A DNA stretch of 29,603 bases, from positions 1-29,603 of the IMG/VR virus record IMGVR_UViG_3300044705_000015; one strand, given 5' to 3'. This DNA comes from a virus. Shown piece by piece: positions 6,341 through 14,476 of the stretch. The notes under the pieces are model-generated. The model saw only the letters and a program-made list of their open reading frames with translations, searched no databases and was not told where the DNA came from. A program made the translations under genes and the position numbers. The first letter of the stretch is position 1, and each line of letters starts with the position of its first letter.

Positions 6341-6928
6341 CTAGTGCGTCGCGATCAGCGTCGCGACAGCTCCGAGAATTGCGGCCACAGCACCAATCCC
6401 GAGCACGCGCCCCAGGGTGAGCCGGTGTGCCTCGGCGGACGCTGAGCGTTGATCGCTAGCGAGCGCAGCTTGTGCAGCGTCGACCCTGCGCTGCTCCGTG
6501 CACTCGGTGTCTTTGACGGCGGCTAGCGCATCCAGTGCGACCTGCGCCTGCTCGGGGTAGTGCTCCCACTCCACGACGTAGACGTGCAGCGCGTGCGCCG
6601 TGTTGGTCGGGACCATGACGCCGCCGGCAACGCGCTGGGCGAGCGGCAGGCCTCGAGGGAGTTTTGGCGCAGGTGGCACGAGATGGAGCGACTCGACCCT
6701 GGGCGCGGGCGCTGTCGGATCGAGGTCGCGCTTGATTGCGCGCCAGTCAATCGTGTCCGCTGTTGCATACTTGGCGCACTCGGGGCCCTTCGGTCCAGCG
6801 CTCGGCCAGCGCTCGCAGACGATCCGCTCTAGCTCAGCGTTGCCCTGCTCGCGCGCCTGCGTCGGCGTCTGCTGGGCCCACGCGTTCGTTGAGCCAGTCA
6901 GCAAAATCAGCATCGCCACCAGTCTCAT
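6341..6928 (-). CDS. Secreted protein with C-terminal membrane anchor, next to the spanin
   Basis: 195 residues from the ATG at 6928; GAGG about 7 bases upstream favours this over an in-frame ATG at 6946. A signal peptide (RLVAMLILLTGSTNAWA, cleavage before QQ) and a C-terminal hydrophobic segment (LGIGAVAAILGAVATLIA) frame a periplasmic domain with Cys residues in IVCERW, PECAKY and DTECTE. It overlaps the upstream spanin-like gene by about 95 bp out of frame, as spanin pairs often do. There is no lipobox Cys, so it is neither a standard Rz1 nor a u-spanin. It may be an unusual spanin partner; otherwise unknown. It is the last gene of the late operon. Confidence 0.7.
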   Translation of the reverse strand: MRLVAMLILLTGSTNAWAQQTPTQAREQGNAELERIVCERWPSAGPKGPECAKYATADTIDWRAIKRDLDPTAPAPRVESLHLVPPAPKLPRGLPLAQRVAGGVMVPTNTAHALHVYVVEWEHYPEQAQVALDALAAVKDTECTEQRRVDAAQAALASDQRSASAEAHRLTLGRVLGIGAVAAILGAVATLIATH

Positions 6929-7169
6929 GCGCCACCTCGACTTCAACGTGCCGCGCGACCGCGGAGCGCTTGGCCGCGGCTTGTGTCTTCGCTTCCTTGA
7001 CTACCTCGGCACCGAGCTGCTCGGTGGTCGTCACAAGCTGCGTGTCCGCTTTCGTGGCCTGGGCCGTCTGCGTCGCTAGCTTGCGCTCGAATTGGCAGCG
7101 CTGGAACGCGAGGCCGCCGAGGAACAGCACGAGCAGCGAGCAGACTGCGATGGCGGAGGTGCGGCTCAT
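6834..7169 (-). CDS. Rz-like inner-membrane spanin candidate
   Basis: 111 residues starting at ATG 7169, which overlaps the endolysin stop (ATGA). An N-terminal transmembrane segment (AIAVCSLLVLFLGGLAF, about 6-22) precedes a charged helical/coiled-coil region (FERKLATQTAQATKADTQLV...), the layout of i-spanins that bridge the periplasm to disrupt the outer membrane at lysis. The C-terminal part, from about residue 80, overlaps the next gene in another frame and is Ala/Gly/Asp-rich. Position right after the endolysin supports the call. No family-diagnostic residues exist for spanins, so the identity rests on topology and position. Confidence 0.7.
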   Translation of the reverse strand: MSRTSAIAVCSLLVLFLGGLAFQRCQFERKLATQTAQATKADTQLVTTTEQLGAEVVKEAKTQAAAKRSAVARHVEVEVAHETGGDADFADWLNERVGPADADAGARAGQR

Positions 7170-7612
7170 GTATACGTCCGCTCCGGCGCACCGTCGAAGA
7201 TGTTCTTGCCGTCGACGAGGTACTCCCAGTGCCAGCGCTCGGATTCGACGGTGCGGTGAAATCCGAACTCATGCGCGCGGCGGCACATCCATTCGTACGA
7301 CGGCTCGTGGATGCCTTGCGTCTCGACGTCGACGGTCGTGCCGCACTGGTGGTTGGACCAGCCAGGGCGCGCGACGACAGCGTGAGGCCTGCCCTCGGCG
7401 AGCGCATCCTTGTACGCGCGATAGAGCGCGTCCTGTTTCGGCAGCGAGCGCCACCCCTGCGTCGCGACGATATCGACACCATCCGCTTTGGCGGCCAGAC
7501 GCATCGCGGTGAACGCGGCCGCAACAGGGCGGTGCAGCATGATGCCGTCGCCGACGTCGACGAGGTCGAGATGCACGATGCGCCCATGGCGCCATCCTGT
7601 CGCGGCGGTCAC
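7166..7612 (-). CDS. M15-family peptidase endolysin (VanY/L-Ala-D-Glu type)
   Basis: 148 residues from GTG 7612, overlapping the previous stop as GTGA; a longer frame exists upstream but would overlap the zinc-ribbon gene. The M15 zinc site is clear: SNHQCGTTVD gives His88 and Asp95, and ERWHWE gives His128 with Glu125 as the likely catalytic base. The TQGWRS motif (51-56) is also typical. Such enzymes cleave peptide bonds in peptidoglycan stem peptides during phage lysis. No signal peptide is seen, so a holin or other export route is needed. It sits between two small zinc/membrane genes and the spanin-like gene. Confidence 0.9.
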   Translation of the reverse strand: MTAATGWRHGRIVHLDLVDVGDGIMLHRPVAAAFTAMRLAAKADGVDIVATQGWRSLPKQDALYRAYKDALAEGRPHAVVARPGWSNHQCGTTVDVETQGIHEPSYEWMCRRAHEFGFHRTVESERWHWEYLVDGKNIFDGAPERTYT

Positions 7613-7905
7613 GCGTCCTCCGAATCGTCGTTGGCTCCAATGCGGTCGATGCGCTCGCGGACCGCGACCGACTCCGGGACAAACACGCACGACATGCGGC
7701 CCCATGTGCCAGTGCCCGCATGGATCGGCGTCGAGCACACTGGACAGGTCACCGCCTCGAATTTCGACTCCACGTAGACCGCAACCTCGATGCCGGTGCA
7801 GCCGCGCGGACACTCGAGACGCAACACCGACTCGACGCGCTCGATCGTCTCGCCGTCCGGGTTGGTGTAGCGCTTGCGGGCGCGGCGTTCGCGATTGCGG
7901 TCCAT
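7609..7905 (-). CDS. Zinc-ribbon hypothetical protein
   Basis: 98 residues from ATG 7905. A basic N-terminus (DRNRERRARKR) is followed by a zinc-ribbon-like pair: CPRGC at about 32-36 and CPVC at about 54-57, with the beta segment GIEVAVYVESKFEAV between. The C-terminal third is acidic (NDDSEDA). It starts 2 bp after the stop of the MshEN-like gene and overlaps the endolysin start. No function is recognised, but its place within the lysis segment suggests late expression. Confidence 0.7.
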   Translation of the reverse strand: MDRNRERRARKRYTNPDGETIERVESVLRLECPRGCTGIEVAVYVESKFEAVTCPVCSTPIHAGTGTWGRMSCVFVPESVAVRERIDRIGANDDSEDA

Positions 7906-7907
7906 CG

Positions 7908-8159
7908 TTACCTCGTCGCCACGCTGCGCGCAGCGGAGCGCATCATCTGGAGCACGGCCCGGGACTTGGCGAACAGCGACGGCGCCCGCATGCGCTGCTG
8001 CTCGCCGACGAAGATGCTCACCTTGTGCTCGTCAAGGATGCCGAGCGCCACGAGCGCTTCGCCGAATCGGCAGTTGTGCTCGAGCATGTGCGTTTCTGCG
8101 GACGCGGCTTGCTCCGCAGTGATCACACCGTGCGCGATGAGGAGCCGATCGAGCCTCAT
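7908..8159 (-). CDS. Stand-alone MshEN / GspE-N-like domain protein
   Basis: 83 residues from ATG 8159 (ATGA overlap). Residues 2-25 and 31-54 are two 24-residue repeats separated by 5 residues. The first begins RLDRLLIAHGVI, the second RFGEALVALGIL and ends VGEQ. This matches the known MshEN architecture (two 24-residue RLGxxL...GxI...Q motifs with a 5-residue spacer), which binds cyclic-di-GMP in some type II secretion and pilus ATPases. The first motif is degenerate: Asp for Gly at its third position and Met for the final Gln. The rest is a basic C-terminal helix (residues 56-83). No ATPase domain is attached. It lies among lysis genes. Whether it binds the nucleotide is untested. Confidence 0.7.
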   Translation of the reverse strand: MRLDRLLIAHGVITAEQAASAETHMLEHNCRFGEALVALGILDEHKVSIFVGEQQRMRAPSLFAKSRAVLQMMRSAARSVATR

Positions 8160-8446
8160 GTGATGATGCCCTTCGCGCGCAAACCGTTCTCGATGGCGGT
8201 CAACCGGTCGCTCGTGCGCACGTCGGCCTTGGCCTGCTCGAGCGCGACGTCGGCGCCTGCCTTGAGATGCGAGACGAGCGCGCGGATCAGCCAGAAGCAC
8301 AGCGCTCCGAGCGCGACGCAGCCGGCGAGCTCGATGATGGCAACGGCCTTGTAGCCGCCCTGGTCGAAGGCCTTCACCGCCTCGTCAGTGACCGCCTGCG
8401 GTACCTGCTCGAGCGCCACGCTCGCTATGGCGGACAGCGGGGTCAC
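8156..8446 (-). CDS. Single-pass membrane protein, holin candidate
   Basis: 96 residues from GTG 8446, which overlaps the previous stop as GTGA; a longer in-frame start at 8530 would overlap that whole gene. A hydrophobic segment at about 36-58 (AIIELAGCVALGALCFWLI) is followed by an amphipathic helix (KAGADVALEQAKADVRTSDR) and a basic end. One membrane segment plus a charged C-terminus would suit a single-pass holin or pinholin-type protein. Its place at the head of the lysis segment supports this, but the family is not recognised. Confidence 0.6.
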   Translation of the reverse strand: MTPLSAIASVALEQVPQAVTDEAVKAFDQGGYKAVAIIELAGCVALGALCFWLIRALVSHLKAGADVALEQAKADVRTSDRLTAIENGLRAKGIIT

Positions 8447-8574
8447 TGGATGCACGCCGTGAGCAGCAGGTAGCAACCAGCGATCACGCCGCCAGCTAGC
8501 GCGAGCGCATAGCAGTCCCAGCGACGACACTCGGTGCGCAGCCTGAGATCTTCATGTTCGTCGGGGGTCATCAT
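8443..8574 (-). CDS. 43-residue membrane peptide
   Basis: Starts at ATG 8574 in ATGA overlap with the end of the large ejection protein and ends overlapping the next GTG. A polar, charged N-terminus (MMTPDEHEDLRLRTE) precedes one membrane segment (YALALAGGVIAGCYLLLTAC) that reaches almost to the C-terminus. The LTAC at the end resembles a lipobox, but only two residues would follow the Cys, so lipidation would be pointless; a simple membrane anchor is more likely. It may be a lysis accessory or holin partner. Gene status rests on the overlaps at both ends. Confidence 0.55.
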   Translation of the reverse strand: MMTPDEHEDLRLRTECRRWDCYALALAGGVIAGCYLLLTACIQ

Positions 8575-11423
8575 GGCTGGCCTCTGTCCGCTACGGCGGT
8601 ATCGCCGCGCTGCCTCTGAAGAGGTTCGCTGTCATCGGTCTGTGGTCCGGCGCTGAACAAACGACGGTCGCGCTCGAGGATGGCTTTGATGCGCGTCACG
8701 CCGGCGATCACCTGCTCTTGGGTGAGCGAACGCGGTTGCTTTGCAAGGCCCAAGTAGACCTTGGTCGCCTCAGGCGAGTTGAAGACGCGCGCGAACTCGG
8801 CCGCGTTCATCTTCGTGCCGACCGCTGTAGCGGCCTCGCGGATAGTGCGCCCTGGCGATTGTGAGATCACCTTCGGGCCGATGGTCATCGCCGCTTGAAA
8901 CAGGCCCTGGAACATTTGCACGGCAGCGGTGCGGCTGTTGCCCATGCCCATGTTGTTGTCGTCGCCGAGCACCTTGGCGGCTTGGATCGCCTTCTGCATG
9001 GCAGCGAAGCCTTCGTCGTCGCCGTGGAAGATCGCCTTGAGTCGCGGCAGCTCGCGCCCCATCTGCGTCGCGAATTTCTTGGGCGAATAGGGCACGCCTT
9101 CACGCCCAAAGAAGTCCGCTCCAGCGGGCGCCGTCTTCTTGAGCATCTCTTCGAGCACGGCGCCGCGCATCTGGCGCGCTGCCACGGGGTCGATGCGATT
9201 GAGCACCGCGAACGTTTTCTGGATCCGCTGCGTGCTATACGTGTTGCCGCTGGCGATCTTGGGGATGATGGTCTCAGGGTCGCCATTCTCGTCGACGAGC
9301 TGCGCGGCCTTGGTGAGGATCTTGTTTTTCTGGCCCTCGATGGCCCTGGTCATCTCTGCGTAGTGCGCGCGAGCATCCTGGAGCGCTCCAGCAGCATTCG
9401 CGAGCTCGGGGTGCGCGCCGCTGACGGCACCGTCCGCTGCATCGGCGAGATCGCGCTGAAGCGCACCATAGATGTCGCGCGAGATTTTCTTGTCGAGGCC
9501 GCGATCGAGCCCATCGATCAGCGCGCCTTCGCCCTGCGCAGCCTTCGAGAAAATCGAAAGCTCGCGCTGAAAGGCCTTCATCGGCACCAACAGGCTGCCG
9601 CTCGGTGGCGGCACGGTCTTGGCGTCGACGACGTTGCCGGCGACGTCGCCGGGGCGCACCAGTGCGGTCGATTCGCCGGCGTTCTGCGGCAGCGCGCGTT
9701 GGCCATTGGGCAACGCTTTAGCGTTCGGCTCGACGGTGGCCTTGAGCGCATCTGGATCTCGGCCGAATCGCGCTCGAGCGCTCTCGAGGCGCGCCATGAG
9801 CTTGCTGCGGATCGCGTCTGCGGCATCGGTACCGAACACCGACTCGTAGTCCTTGATGACCTTTTTGACCGCGGCTTCGGTGTGGTTCATCGGCATCACG
9901 GGCTTGTCGCCGACGACCTTGGTGACTTGTGCAAACGACTTGTCCGCAGCGGCGGACCTGGCTTGCAGCATCTTTTTCGCGAACGCGTTGTAGGCCGTGC
10001 CTGCGCGTGACGCGGCCTCGTTGGCGCCGACGTTGTCGCCTGCGGTCGCAGCGACTGTCTTGTCGACATAATTGCCGAGCTGCTTTGCGCGCTTCAGGTC
10101 GCCGGCGGCGAACTCGTTCATGCCTCCGGGCTGCGAGGCAATCGTGCGCTCGAGCGAGATCTGCTCGCGACCACCAGTGAGCTGGCCCGGCGTGAAGTCG
10201 ATCCCCGTCTGCTGGCCAAGACGCTCGGTTTCGGTCGCTGCCGCTTTACCGCTCACGGTGCGCGCGTTGGCCGCTTGTGCTGCCGCTTTGGCTGCATCGG
10301 CCGTGGCCTGCGCCGATGGCGCGCCCGTGTCGGCGGCTGCTTTTGCGGCAGCGGCTCGAGCTGCCTCTTGCTGGGCCTCGGTGGCGACCGTTTGGGCGGA
10401 CGCGTCGGCTGCTGCACGTGTCTCAGCGACGCCGGCGCCGCTTACTGCTTCGCGCGCGGCCGCGCGACCGAGCAGCTTCTGGCCTGGCCTCGCCGCTGTC
10501 TGCAGCAGTCTCGAGCCGACACGGCCAGCGCCCTCGCCGACAAGGCCGCCGACAACGTTGGCGCCTGCGGCGATAGCGCGGTCTTGCGGCGTCAGATTCT
10601 CGTCGCCTTCGAGCAGCGCGCCGACCCCCTGACGAATAGCGCTGCCAACAACTGAGCCGGCGGCATTGCCGAGCGCTACGCCACCAGCGGTTCCGGCGCC
10701 GGGAACTATTGACCCAGCCGTGCCGCCGATGGCCGCGCCGATTCCGGCCGGGATGCCTTCGACGACATCGCCAGCCATGTCGGCCACGTCGCCGAGCATG
10801 TCCCAGTGCCCGGTGTTCGCATCGGGCACTGGATCGAACCACGCGACCTTGCCGTCGGGCATGCGGATCTTGAAATTGACGACCTTGCGCTCGCTTTCGC
10901 GGTCGACGGGGATCGAGCCTGCTCGCGCTCGGTTGCGTGCCGCCTCGGCCGCGCGCGAGCGCAGTGCGCTATCGCGTTCGCTCGTCGATTTGAACTCATC
11001 GCCCTCGAGCACAGGCACCACGTTGTCGTCGCCGTAGAGCTTGCGCAGTCGGTTGTAGACGCCAACCTGCGAGCCCTTGAACGAGGCCAACGCGCGCTCG
11101 CCGGCGGGTATAGAAATGCCGTTGTCCGGGATAGCGTTGTGCAGACCCTCGATGCCACTGAGCTTCGCACGCTCTTCGGCGACGTTCGCGAGCTGCTGAT
11201 CGTTCGCCTTGCCAGTCTGAGCCGCAACAGCATCAGCGATGGCGCCGAGGTCGTCGCTTGCCGCTGCCCGCGTCGGCACCTGCACCTCATGCGGCGCCGG
11301 AGCCTCATCGAGCAGCGCGGCTATCTCTGGTGACGCTTGCGGCTTCGCCTTGGTGCGAGCTCTGTCGCGATGCACGGCCGCCGGCGGCGGAGCTTCGTCG
11401 AGCAGTGCGGCGACGCTCGTCAT
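8571..11423 (-). CDS. Large ejection (internal virion) protein
   Basis: 950 residues from ATG 11423 (ATGA overlap). The N-terminus contains two ALLDEAP repeats (about 6-12 and 35-41). Residues about 190-300 hold Gly/Ala-rich hydrophobic stretches (IPAGIGAAIGGTAGSIVPGAG and following) that could insert into membranes, followed by long Ala-rich helices. It is third in a row of three Ala/Gln-rich genes, like the P22 7-20-16 set, and its size and position suit the largest one, which is ejected with the DNA into the host envelope. No lysozyme or transglycosylase motif is visible. Function by position and composition; not by a catalytic signature. Confidence 0.75.
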   Translation of the reverse strand: MTSVAALLDEAPPPAAVHRDRARTKAKPQASPEIAALLDEAPAPHEVQVPTRAAASDDLGAIADAVAAQTGKANDQQLANVAEERAKLSGIEGLHNAIPDNGISIPAGERALASFKGSQVGVYNRLRKLYGDDNVVPVLEGDEFKSTSERDSALRSRAAEAARNRARAGSIPVDRESERKVVNFKIRMPDGKVAWFDPVPDANTGHWDMLGDVADMAGDVVEGIPAGIGAAIGGTAGSIVPGAGTAGGVALGNAAGSVVGSAIRQGVGALLEGDENLTPQDRAIAAGANVVGGLVGEGAGRVGSRLLQTAARPGQKLLGRAAAREAVSGAGVAETRAAADASAQTVATEAQQEAARAAAAKAAADTGAPSAQATADAAKAAAQAANARTVSGKAAATETERLGQQTGIDFTPGQLTGGREQISLERTIASQPGGMNEFAAGDLKRAKQLGNYVDKTVAATAGDNVGANEAASRAGTAYNAFAKKMLQARSAAADKSFAQVTKVVGDKPVMPMNHTEAAVKKVIKDYESVFGTDAADAIRSKLMARLESARARFGRDPDALKATVEPNAKALPNGQRALPQNAGESTALVRPGDVAGNVVDAKTVPPPSGSLLVPMKAFQRELSIFSKAAQGEGALIDGLDRGLDKKISRDIYGALQRDLADAADGAVSGAHPELANAAGALQDARAHYAEMTRAIEGQKNKILTKAAQLVDENGDPETIIPKIASGNTYSTQRIQKTFAVLNRIDPVAARQMRGAVLEEMLKKTAPAGADFFGREGVPYSPKKFATQMGRELPRLKAIFHGDDEGFAAMQKAIQAAKVLGDDNNMGMGNSRTAAVQMFQGLFQAAMTIGPKVISQSPGRTIREAATAVGTKMNAAEFARVFNSPEATKVYLGLAKQPRSLTQEQVIAGVTRIKAILERDRRLFSAGPQTDDSEPLQRQRGDTAVADRGQP

Positions 11424-12877
11424 TGCGGCGCTCCGCCGTGCTTGGCCACGTAGCCGCGGATGAATTCTTCGCGCTGCGCCGGCGTGAGCCTGCCCGCTTT
11501 GACGTACTGGTCTGCAAGGTGCTCGCCTGCGATGCGCACTTGTCCGCCCTGCGTCATGGTCGGCGCGGCGACGGTCTGCTTGTTCTTGCCTGAGCCTGCG
11601 GTGACCGTCGTCGATGGTTGAGCGGATTCGCCCTGCGCAAGCGCTGTCTCGTAGTCGGCGCCGCGGGCGCGTGCTGCGTCGAACGCTTTCGCAAACTCGT
11701 CCGTGCCGAGCTTGTAGCCATGCGCAAGCAGGTTGCTCTTGATCGCCTCGACGCGCTGATAGCCGGACTTGGCGTCACCCAAGAGCGCGTTGAACTCAGT
11801 GGGGCCGAGATTGCTGTTGAGGATGCTCGCCTCAAGGTCGTCGAGCTCGTTGGCTGATGCGCCGGCGCCGGTGATCGCCTTGCGGTAGGCGTTGAAGAAT
11901 TGCTTCAGGTTCGAGACGAAGATTTTCGCGTCGCCGAGGTATTGCTTCTGCTCGTCATCGAGCTGGCTCGTGTCGATGCGGTCGAGCTGCGATAGCGCAC
12001 CGATCTTGAGCTTGTTCTTGTAGCCGAGGAAGCGCTCGGGACTGAGTCCCTCGAGCTTCGCCAACATGTACTGCGTGTCGCGCGCATTGCCGAGTGCGTC
12101 TTGTGCGTCGCTCTCGTTTTTGAGCGTCAGCGGCGAGCTCGCGCTGCTCGAGCTGACGTTGTTGTTGATGTTGACCGCATTGCCCTTAGCCGCGCCGGCC
12201 GCGCGCTGATCGTTGCGCTGCTTTGAGAGCTGGGCGACGCGCGGATCACGCGCAGCGGCGTCATAGTCGTTGCCGTAGCCCAGGTCCGCCGCCGCGGACA
12301 TGAAGTCCTTGTCGTAGTTTCCGCTTGCAAGTCCGCGCTTTGTCGCATCGGTCTGCTCGACAATGGATTGAAGCACCTCGGGCGGCGGCGGATTGTTCGC
12401 GTCGACCCCCTGCAGAATGTCTTGATCGAGCACGCCACCTTGAACGCCAGCGACGAGGCTCTGGTACGTCGACGCCCATGGCACTTTGCCTTCGAGCGCC
12501 TCGCGCGCGTGGTGATTCAGGAAGTTCGCCTGGACGATAGTGCGGTCCTTGAATGCCGTGAAGCGCTTGTTGTTCGCTTCAGCGGTATCGTTGTCGGCCT
12601 GCTGCTGCTTGATGTCGAGCTCGCGCGACTTGTTGTTCGCCTCGGCCGCCTGCCGCTGCATGGCGATGCCCTCCTGCGGCGCGAGCGCCATCAGCGCGCG
12701 GTAATCTCCACCGAAGGCTTGCTGGCGCGCCTGCTCGAGCTGTGATCGCATCGCTGCGACACGCTTTTGCTCGTCGAGCGCGAGCTGGTTCGATTGGTTC
12801 TGCAGGGCGAGATTGCGGATTTGCTGGCCTGTGGCCAACGCGTCGCCGAGCTGCAGCCCTGGGCCGTTCGAATACAT
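11420..12877 (-). CDS. Ejection protein (gp20-like position)
   Basis: 485 residues from ATG 12877, sharing one base with the previous stop (TGATG). The N-terminal quarter is a Gln/Ala-rich helix (LALDEQKRVAAMRSQLEQAR, AEANNKSRELDIKQQQADN) typical of podoviral ejection proteins. A central region has EFNALLGDAKSGYQRVEAI, a sequence style I associate with P22-type DNA transfer proteins. The C-terminus ends with a helix REEFIRGYVAKHGG. It probably forms part of the channel that carries DNA across the cell envelope. The assignment rests on composition and order among neighbours. Confidence 0.72.
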   Translation of the reverse strand: MYSNGPGLQLGDALATGQQIRNLALQNQSNQLALDEQKRVAAMRSQLEQARQQAFGGDYRALMALAPQEGIAMQRQAAEANNKSRELDIKQQQADNDTAEANNKRFTAFKDRTIVQANFLNHHAREALEGKVPWASTYQSLVAGVQGGVLDQDILQGVDANNPPPPEVLQSIVEQTDATKRGLASGNYDKDFMSAAADLGYGNDYDAAARDPRVAQLSKQRNDQRAAGAAKGNAVNINNNVSSSSASSPLTLKNESDAQDALGNARDTQYMLAKLEGLSPERFLGYKNKLKIGALSQLDRIDTSQLDDEQKQYLGDAKIFVSNLKQFFNAYRKAITGAGASANELDDLEASILNSNLGPTEFNALLGDAKSGYQRVEAIKSNLLAHGYKLGTDEFAKAFDAARARGADYETALAQGESAQPSTTVTAGSGKNKQTVAAPTMTQGGQVRIAGEHLADQYVKAGRLTPAQREEFIRGYVAKHGGAPQ

Positions 12878-13989
12878 CAGCCGAACGCCCCCTTCGACGC
12901 GGCGATCTGGGCCGCGTTGTTGATAATGTTGTCGATACCATTGCCGATGCCAGCGAGCGTCTGTCCGCTATATTGGACAGGCATGCCCTGGGCGCCGATC
13001 ATCATTCCTGTCAGCGTCGATTGCTGCGCGGCGTTCTGCATTTGGTTATTCGCCTGCGCGTTGGCGATGCTCGTGTCGACCTGACCGAGGTTTTGACCGA
13101 GCTGATTCTGGTAGCCCGCTGCCTGCGCGCCCATTTGCTGCAGCGTCTGAGCGGTGTTCGCGCCGTAGTTTTGCGCCGCTCCGGCTTCCGCCTGCCCGAC
13201 ACCAAAGCCGAAGTTCGCAGCGTTGCCTGCGGCATTGTACGCAGCGTTGCCTGCGCCTGTTTGTAGAGCTCCTACGTTCTGTCCGGTCTGCGCTTCCAGG
13301 CTAGCGAGGTTGGTGCCGATGCCCGCGTTGTACGCGTCGTTGGTGGCGGCGTTGTTGTAGAGCGCGTTTTGGTTGTTGACGTACTGCTCGTAATCTTGAT
13401 TGGCGAGGCCGATGGCGTTGTTCTGAAGAGCCTTTAGCGTCGCACCGCTATAGCGACCGCCGCTTGCTGCGGCTGCGCGATTGATTGCCTGCTCACTCTG
13501 GTCGAGCGCGTATTGGTAGCCAGGGCTTGCCTGATAGCCACCATAGAGACCGCCGGGCTGATCGAGCAGAGCCCCGGCGCGGCCGCCAGTGAGGCCGCCG
13601 AGAGTATTCGCCGCTGCATTCGCACCTGCAATCGTCGACCCGATGGCCTGCCCGTAGCCGCCCTGTTGCGCGGCGTTGCCCTGAGCGAGCCGTTGCAGAC
13701 CTGCGCCGCCGCTGGTCATGAGATCGCTTTGCGCTACGTGATTGGCGTTGCCGAGCGCGTTCACGGCGGCGTTTCCGGCCCGCAGCGACGTGTTGATTGC
13801 GGCGTTGCCGTATTTGGTGAGGTCGTTCGTCGCGGCGTTGCCGCCCTTGTTCAGCAGGAAGTTGGCGTTGTTGAGCGAAACCTGGTTCTGATCCTGGCGC
13901 GCCTGCACCGCGGCCTGCTGCTGCGCAGAGACCTTTTTAGCGGTCTGCTCTTGCTGGTGATTGCCGAACGCAGTGGCTATAAAGCCCAT
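12877..13989 (-). CDS. DNA transfer protein (p32/gp7-like)
   Basis: 370 residues from ATG 13989. It is strikingly rich in Ala, Gly, Asn and Gln with repeats of GNAA type. The segment SPGYQYALDQSEQAINRAAA followed by GRYSGATLKALQNNAIGLA is characteristic of phage DNA transfer protein p32 homologues, which are ejected from podovirus capsids. It starts 1 bp after the acetyltransferase stop and is the first of three ejection genes. Most of the chain is probably helical; no enzyme motif is present. Confidence 0.8.
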   Translation of the reverse strand: MGFIATAFGNHQQEQTAKKVSAQQQAAVQARQDQNQVSLNNANFLLNKGGNAATNDLTKYGNAAINTSLRAGNAAVNALGNANHVAQSDLMTSGGAGLQRLAQGNAAQQGGYGQAIGSTIAGANAAANTLGGLTGGRAGALLDQPGGLYGGYQASPGYQYALDQSEQAINRAAAASGGRYSGATLKALQNNAIGLANQDYEQYVNNQNALYNNAATNDAYNAGIGTNLASLEAQTGQNVGALQTGAGNAAYNAAGNAANFGFGVGQAEAGAAQNYGANTAQTLQQMGAQAAGYQNQLGQNLGQVDTSIANAQANNQMQNAAQQSTLTGMMIGAQGMPVQYSGQTLAGIGNGIDNIINNAAQIAASKGAFG

Positions 13990-13990
13990 T

Positions 13991-14476
13991 TTAGAAAGCC
14001 CTCACCCAAACGTTTTCGATGGGCTCAAAGCCGAGAGCCGAGACAATCTTGCCGACGGCGCGCGCTGCCGCCGTCATAAGCGCGCCGGCCGCGATGCCGC
14101 GGCACCCGCCGGCCTTCGCCCACTCGCACGCAGCCGCGAAGAGCATGCCGGCGACACCGTTTTTGCGGTGCTCGTGGTCGCACCACACGAACATTTCCTG
14201 AGCCATGAGCGTCGTGGGTGCGAAGTAGACGGGCTGAATCGTCACGGCCAGGGCTCCGATCGGGCGGTCATCGTCGAGCGCTATGAACACTCTAACATCA
14301 CCTGCGCCCAAGTTTCCATTCAGTAGATTACACTGAATAGATTGATCGAACAGTTGGCCCATGGCCTCGATGTCGAGCTCTCCCCATTGCGACACACGGC
14401 CCTCGGCGTAGACGTCGCGGCACATCCGCAAGAACGCGTCGCGGTGCTCGGGCTGCGCATGGGTGACGGTGATCAT
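13991..14476 (-). CDS. GNAT-family acetyltransferase
   Basis: 161 residues from ATG 14476, which shares a base with the tail fiber stop (TAATG); an ATG at 14491 adds five residues. GNAT features are DDDRPIGALAVTIQP (strand with beta-bulge), FVWCDHEHRKNGVAGML (acetyl-CoA binding loop, Q/RxxGxG/A type) and a C-terminal AVGKIVSALGFEPIENVW strand-helix-strand. These enzymes transfer acetyl groups to amines. Similar genes occur among podovirus structural genes, where they may modify virion or host proteins; the substrate is unknown. The gene carries an AT-rich palindromic element at 14316-14344, unlike the rest of its sequence. Confidence 0.8.
   Translation of the reverse strand: MITVTHAQPEHRDAFLRMCRDVYAEGRVSQWGELDIEAMGQLFDQSIQCNLLNGNLGAGDVRVFIALDDDRPIGALAVTIQPVYFAPTTLMAQEMFVWCDHEHRKNGVAGMLFAAACEWAKAGGCRGIAAGALMTAAARAVGKIVSALGFEPIENVWVRAF
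14316..14344. repeat. Dispersed palindrome, site 1 (inside acetyltransferase gene)
   Basis: CCATTCAGTAG at 14316-14326 is followed by ATTA and then CACTGAATAG at 14331-14340. The half-site is identical to the right arm of site 2 (19702-19712) and differs by one base from that of site 3 (24976-24986). Arms here face each other in the opposite order. The AT-rich patch stands out in a GC-rich coding region. Confidence 0.6.

Noticed and set aside
8443-8574. Lipoprotein (LTAC at the end of the 43-residue peptide)
   Set aside because: Only two residues follow the Cys and the N-terminal region before the hydrophobic part is too long for a signal peptide.
13000-14000. Low-complexity Asn/Ala/Gly repeats as a separate repeat element
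   Set aside because: They follow from the composition of the DNA transfer protein and are not exact nucleotide repeats.
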